This document shows positions 13,377 to 14,737 of a stretch of DNA of 14,737 bases, piece by piece. A program made the translations under genes and the position numbers. This DNA comes from Acidobacteriota bacterium (lineage in GTDB: Bacteria; Acidobacteriota; Polarisedimenticolia; JAPUIV01). The stretch spans positions 1 to 14,737 of the forward strand of contig JAPUIV010000281.1 in the NCBI GenBank assembly GCA_027296665.1, given 5' to 3'. Positions within the stretch are counted from its first letter, which is position 1. Every line of letters begins with the position of its first letter. The notes beneath the pieces are model-generated. The model ran no database searches. It was not told where the DNA came from and saw nothing but the letters and a program-made list of their open reading frames with translations.

Positions 13377-13781
13377 TCAGGTCCGGCGGCGCTTCGGCGG
13401 CCGGCATCCATTATGGGGGATGGGTGTAATATCCTTGATCAGTTTTACTTCCAGGCCCACCGATTGGAGTGCCCGGATGGAAGATTCCCTGCCGCCTCCG
13501 GGACCCTTGACCCGAACTTCAATCTGCCGGACCCCGTGTTCCTTGGCGGCATTGCCCGCCGCCTGGGCGGCAAGCTGGGCGGCGAAGGGAGTTCCCTTCC
13601 GCGAGCCCTTGAAACCCAGACAACCCGCACTGGACCACGCAATCACGTTCCCTCGAAGGTCGGCAATCGAAATGATGGTGTTATTGAAGGTCGCGTGAAT
13701 GTTTGCCACCGCGGAAGGGATATTCTTCCGTTCCTTTTTCTTGCCCGAAACCTTCTTTTTCTTTTTTGGTGCCTCTGCCAT
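13377..13781 (-). CDS. rpsK: 30S ribosomal protein S11 (uS11)
   Basis: This is a 134-residue S11. A lysine-rich N-terminus (MAEAPKKKKKVSGKKKERKN) precedes ANIHATFNNTIISIADLRGN, SSAGCLGFKGSRKGTPFAAQ and VKGPGGGRESSIRAL, and it ends with DITPIPHNGCRPPKRRR. It forms part of the small-subunit platform around the mRNA exit and Shine-Dalgarno helix region. It is preceded by AAAGGA and lies 38 bases after rpsM. Confidence 0.97.
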   Translation of the reverse strand: MAEAPKKKKKVSGKKKERKNIPSAVANIHATFNNTIISIADLRGNVIAWSSAGCLGFKGSRKGTPFAAQLAAQAAGNAAKEHGVRQIEVRVKGPGGGRESSIRALQSVGLEVKLIKDITPIPHNGCRPPKRRRT

Positions 13782-13819
13782 GGTTCAGTCCTTTCTTTCA
13801 GCCGCCAGGAGCTGGTGGA

Positions 13820-14206
13820 TCAACCCTTCTTGCTGACGACCCGTTTTTTGCCGGGAATGGCTCTTCGATGTCCCTTCTTTGTTCTCGCGTTGGTATGCGT
13901 ACGCTGGCCGCGAACCGGCAGGTTCCGGCGGTGCCGGCTGCCGCGGTATGACCCTATGTCAATGAGCCGGCGAATGTCCATTGCGATGTTTTTCTGGAGG
14001 TCTCCCTCCACTTTCCCTTCATCCTGGATCACCTGGCGGATGCGGCGCACTTCGTCCTCAGCGAGATCCTTCACCTTGATCCCCAGGGACACTTTCGACT
14101 TTCCGAGGATCCGCAATGCCCGGGTCCTGCCGATCCCGAAGATGTAGGTCAGGGCTATTTCTACGCTTTTCTGGGTTGGAAGGTCAATCCCTGCGATTCG
14201 GGCCAT
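13820..14206 (-). CDS. rpsM: 30S ribosomal protein S13 (uS13)
   Basis: This is a 128-residue S13: MARIAGIDLPTQKSVEIAL, YIFGIGRTRALRIL (helix-hairpin-helix region), IGSYRGSRHRRNLPVRGQRT and a basic tail ending KKRVVSKKG. It sits in the head of the small subunit and contacts the P-site tRNA and the large subunit. GGAGG five bases before the ATG is a good ribosome site. The length is normal and the context is the standard rpmJ-rpsM-rpsK order. Confidence 0.97.
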   Translation of the reverse strand: MARIAGIDLPTQKSVEIALTYIFGIGRTRALRILGKSKVSLGIKVKDLAEDEVRRIRQVIQDEGKVEGDLQKNIAMDIRRLIDIGSYRGSRHRRNLPVRGQRTHTNARTKKGHRRAIPGKKRVVSKKG

Positions 14207-14245
14207 CCCATCCTCCGTATTTGGATCTGGTGATCATACAAGCCC

Positions 14246-14359
14246 TTAACCCTGTCGTTGTTTGTGCTTGGGATTCGGGCAAAGAACCCGCACGACGCCG
14301 CGGCGCCGGACGATTACGCACTTGCTGCACATTTTCCTGACCGAGGCACGAACTTTCAT
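14246..14359 (-). CDS. rpmJ: 50S ribosomal protein L36 (bL36)
   Basis: This is a 37-residue protein: MKVRASVRKMCSKCVIVRRR at the start, then LCPNPKHKQRQG at the end. The zinc-ribbon ligands Cys11, Cys14, Cys27 and His32 are all present, so this is the zinc-binding form. It lies between infA and rpsM, as in most bacteria, with 45-base and 39-base gaps. Confidence 0.97.
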   Translation of the reverse strand: MKVRASVRKMCSKCVIVRRRGVVRVLCPNPKHKQRQG

Positions 14360-14404
14360 CTTGAAACTCTCCCTTTTCTCTCCGGGAATTCCAGCGCGGG
14401 CGCT

Positions 14405-14620
14405 TCAGTAACGATAAATGATTCTTCCCCTGCTGAGATCATAGGGAGATAACTCCACGAGGACCCTGTCGCCGGGACGGATCCGGATAAAATGTTTTCT
14501 CATACGGCCCGAGATGTGGGCGAGAACCCGATGCTTGTTCTCCAGTTCCACCCGAAACATCGCGTTGGGCAACGGTTCAACCACGGTGGCATCAACCTGA
14601 ATTGCTTCCTCTTTTGTCAT
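14405..14620 (-). CDS. infA: Translation initiation factor IF-1
   Basis: The 71-residue product is a single OB-fold (S1-like) protein: MTKEEAIQVDATVVEPLPNA, MFRVELENKHRVLAHISGRM, then RIRPGDRVLVELSPYDLSRG and a final RIIYRY. IF-1 occupies the A site of the 30S subunit during initiation. The frame is open upstream to the window edge, but that part is the antiparallel-free overlap of the map gene region and does not resemble IF-1. The ATG at 14620 gives the normal family length. AGGA lies about 12 bases upstream, so the ribosome site is weak. It follows the map stop by 14 bases, suggesting coupled translation. Confidence 0.97.
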   Translation of the reverse strand: MTKEEAIQVDATVVEPLPNAMFRVELENKHRVLAHISGRMRKHFIRIRPGDRVLVELSPYDLSRGRIIYRY

Positions 14621-14634
14621 TAACTCGAATATTC

Positions 14635-14737
14635 CTAAAAGGGTTGGCCGCCAAGAAGAAGGGGCCCGTTTTCCGTCACCGCTACCGACCGCTCGAAATG
14701 TGCGGACCAACCTCCGTCCACGCTGCGGACCGTCCAA
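14635..14737 (-). CDS. map: Methionine aminopeptidase, C-terminal end only
   Basis: Only the last 33 codons are in the window, and the gene enters from the right edge. Read on the minus strand the frame gives WTVRSVDGGWSAHFERSVAV, then TENGPLLLGGQPF and a TAG stop (14635-14637). This matches the end of type I methionine aminopeptidase, where the glutamate of the SAxFEHTVAVT segment is a metal ligand; that Glu is present in AHFERSVAVT, while the next residue is Arg where His is usual. The enzyme removes the initiator methionine. Its place just before infA is the standard order. It has no start codon here, so start-based gene calling would miss it. Confidence 0.9.
   Translation of the reverse strand, partial: WTVRSVDGGWSAHFERSVAVTENGPLLLGGQPF

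Noticed and set aside
13266..14147. 293-residue plus-strand ORF over rpsK and rpsM
   Set aside because: It is antisense to two ribosomal protein genes, with no motif of its own.

Overview
The window comes from a diderm (Gram-negative type) bacterium with moderately high GC. It carries lipid A, Kdo and heptose biosynthesis genes, an outer-membrane beta-barrel protein, and the ribosomal alpha operon with bacterial rpoA. The phylum cannot be fixed from the sequence. The RpoA N-terminus (WKGFQRPKRL ... QPFERGFGTTIGNALRR) and the presence of a DUF4416 gene recall Acidobacteriota or other deep-branching diderm lineages, but this is an impression and not a placement.

Layout. (1) 1-531, plus strand: the 3' part of an outer-membrane beta-barrel protein, followed by a convergent small membrane protein (586-750, minus). 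(2) 876-1415, plus: a DUF4416 protein whose end overlaps, tail to tail, a HAD phosphatase gene. (3) 5104 down to 1379, minus: a three-gene set made of a receiver-HD-GYP protein, a membrane sensor HAMP-HD-GYP protein and the HAD phosphatase. Both HD-GYP proteins are predicted cyclic-di-GMP phosphodiesterases. The receiver has Ala where the phospho-accepting Asp should be. (4) 5105-5641: about 540 bases with no convincing gene but several GC-rich hairpins. (5) 5642-11188, plus: an LPS inner-core operon behind a perfect-consensus sigma-70-type promoter, in the order waaA-lpxK (one fused 803-residue ORF), lpxL-type acyltransferase, gmhB, rfaE1/hldA, rfaE2/hldC. Three of its junctions are 4-base stop/start overlaps and the fourth has a 7-base gap. 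(6) 14737 down to 11220, minus: map (3' end only), infA, rpmJ, rpsM, rpsK, rpsD, rpoA, rplQ, a conventional alpha/spc-tail operon that converges on the LPS operon with a 31-base gap.

How the genes work together. LpxK makes lipid IVA, WaaA adds Kdo to it, and the LpxL-type enzyme adds a secondary acyl chain. GmhB, RfaE1 and RfaE2 supply three of the steps to ADP-heptose, which is added to Kdo. The operon therefore covers late lipid A and inner-core assembly. GmhA (isomerase), HldD (epimerase) and the heptosyltransferases are not in the window. The HD-GYP pair points to local cyclic-di-GMP turnover controlled by two different inputs.

The most notable points are the WaaA-LpxK fusion with a possible internal start for LpxK, the degenerate receiver on the soluble HD-GYP protein, a changed GYP-loop residue in its membrane-bound neighbour, and a pair of mutually exclusive hairpins upstream of the receiver-HD-GYP gene. 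I found no CRISPR array, insertion sequence, tRNA or rRNA gene, and no sign of a wholly new defence or mobile system.
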